Positions 12,281-12,929 of a stretch of 12,929 nt of DNA are shown here, piece by piece. The notes below the pieces were generated by a model. That model did no database searches. It was not told where the DNA came from and saw only the letters and a list, made by a program, of their open reading frames with translations. This stretch comes from Neisseria shayeganii 871 (GTDB taxonomy: Bacteria > Pseudomonadota > Gammaproteobacteria > Burkholderiales > Neisseriaceae). Within the stretch, counting starts at the first letter, position 1. Every line of letters starts with the position of its first letter. Made by a program: the position numbers and the translations under genes. Location: contig NZ_JH164926.1 of assembly GCF_000226875.1 (NCBI RefSeq), positions 1 to 12,929 on the forward strand, read 5' to 3'.

Positions 12281-12919
12281 GTGCCCGCCTCGTGCGGGCA
12301 CGTGTGTTGAAACTACCCGAAACTGATCGGCACCATGACGCTGCGCCGTGCCCGCCTCGTGCGGGCACGTGTGTTGAAACCAGCCGCACAGCCTGGAAGA
12401 ATACCTGCTTAATCGTGCCCGCCTCGTGCGGGCACGTGTGTTGAAACTACCCGTTCGGTTTGCAAGAATCGGTGGATGCGGGTGCCCGCCTCGTGCGGGC
12501 ACGTGTGTTGAAACAGCTGCTCGGCAGTTGGAAATTGCGTAGCAATTTGTGCCCGCCTCGTGCGGGCACGTGTGTTGAAACCAACGGCAACGATACCGCC
12601 CCCGGTAACGGCGATGTGCCCGCCTCGTGCGGGCACGTGTGTTGAAACTGTACTCTATAACTCACATGATAACCATCAATCATAAGTGCCCGCCTCGTGC
12701 GGGCACGTGTGTTGAAACAGTAAAGGCCAACTGGGCAACCGCCGCATGTGGGTGCCCGCCTCGTGCGGGCACGTGTGTTGAAACCATGCCGGTAATGTCC
12801 GGGTAGAGCTGGCGCAGCAGTGCCCGCCTAGCGCGGGCACGTGTTTTGAAACCGTGAAATTCCGGAAGAGCAGAAAAAGGTGCCGCGTGCCCGCCTAGCG
12901 CGGGCACGCGTGTTGAAAC
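12281..12919 (+). CRISPR. Type I-C CRISPR array, 10 repeats and 9 spacers
   Basis: Repeats of 33 bp start at 12281, 12348, 12415, 12482, 12549, 12616, 12686, 12752, 12820 and 12887. Each has an 8-bp stem (GTGCCCGC and GCGGGCAC) around a 5-nt loop, then GTGTGTTGAAAC. Cutting just 3' of the stem base gives an 11-nt handle, TGTGTTGAAAC. Spacers are 34, 34, 34, 34, 34, 37, 33, 35 and 34 bp. Repeats 1-8 are identical. The last two carry loop CTAGC in place of CTCGT, and each has one handle-side change (GTGTTTTG in repeat 9, GCGTGTTG in repeat 10). This places the old end at the right. The last 10 bases of the window may be trailer or another spacer, so the array may continue. Confidence 0.97.
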
Positions 12920-12929
12920 AAAACAGAAT

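Noticed and set aside
12197..12907. Several small open frames across the CRISPR array encoding a repeated HVPARGGH-type motif
   Set aside because: The repeated peptide is simply translation of the CRISPR repeat.

Overview
The window carries a type I-C CRISPR-Cas locus, read left to right on the + strand: cas3 (5' end cut off by the window edge), cas5c, cas8c with a nested cas11c, cas7c, cas4, cas1, cas2, a leader and a CRISPR array of ten 33-bp repeats. Neisseriaceae-type DNA uptake sequences (DUS) lie throughout, most often AGGCCGTCTGAA, so the host is very probably a commensal Neisseria or close relative. The species cannot be named from this sequence alone.

The locus has been opened at two places by AT-rich cargo. 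Between cas3 and cas5c sits a SIR2 + HerA pair, the architecture of SIR2-HerA (Nezha-like) NAD-depleting anti-phage systems, with its own promoter. Between cas4 and cas1 sits a gene for an HNH-nuclease-like protein. Two cas genes are broken in this copy: cas7c has a one-base frameshift near an A-run, and cas1 is interrupted by a 160-bp palindromic element with 21-bp terminal inverted repeats, a MITE-like insertion. Adaptation is therefore probably dead, and interference is impaired if the cas7c shift is real.

The most exciting signal is a degenerate one-spacer mini-CRISPR (4884-4973) between herA and cas5c. It has two diverged type I-C repeats, each a hairpin followed by an 11-nt handle resembling the array handle, around a 28-nt guide. 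The first 11 nt of the guide match the minus strand exactly at 1799-1809, at the -35 element of the SIR2-HerA promoter, and the match is flanked by a perfect type I-C PAM (5'-TTC). Two further matches follow after a single mismatch at guide position 12, a position that type I effectors flip out. This predicts a CreA/CreR-like RNA that directs Cascade to repress, not cut, the SIR2-HerA promoter. A phage that disables or titrates Cascade would release the NADase: a CRISPR-guarded, fail-safe abortive-infection module. The second pseudo-repeat lies in the 5' leader of cas5c, so the crRNA-processing nuclease may also cut its own messenger.

The DUS dialects are mixed (AT-, AG-, and variants I associate with the mucosa, Simonsiella and Eikenella groups), and a Haemophilus-type uptake signal precedes cas1. 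This suggests that the locus was assembled by repeated natural transformation.
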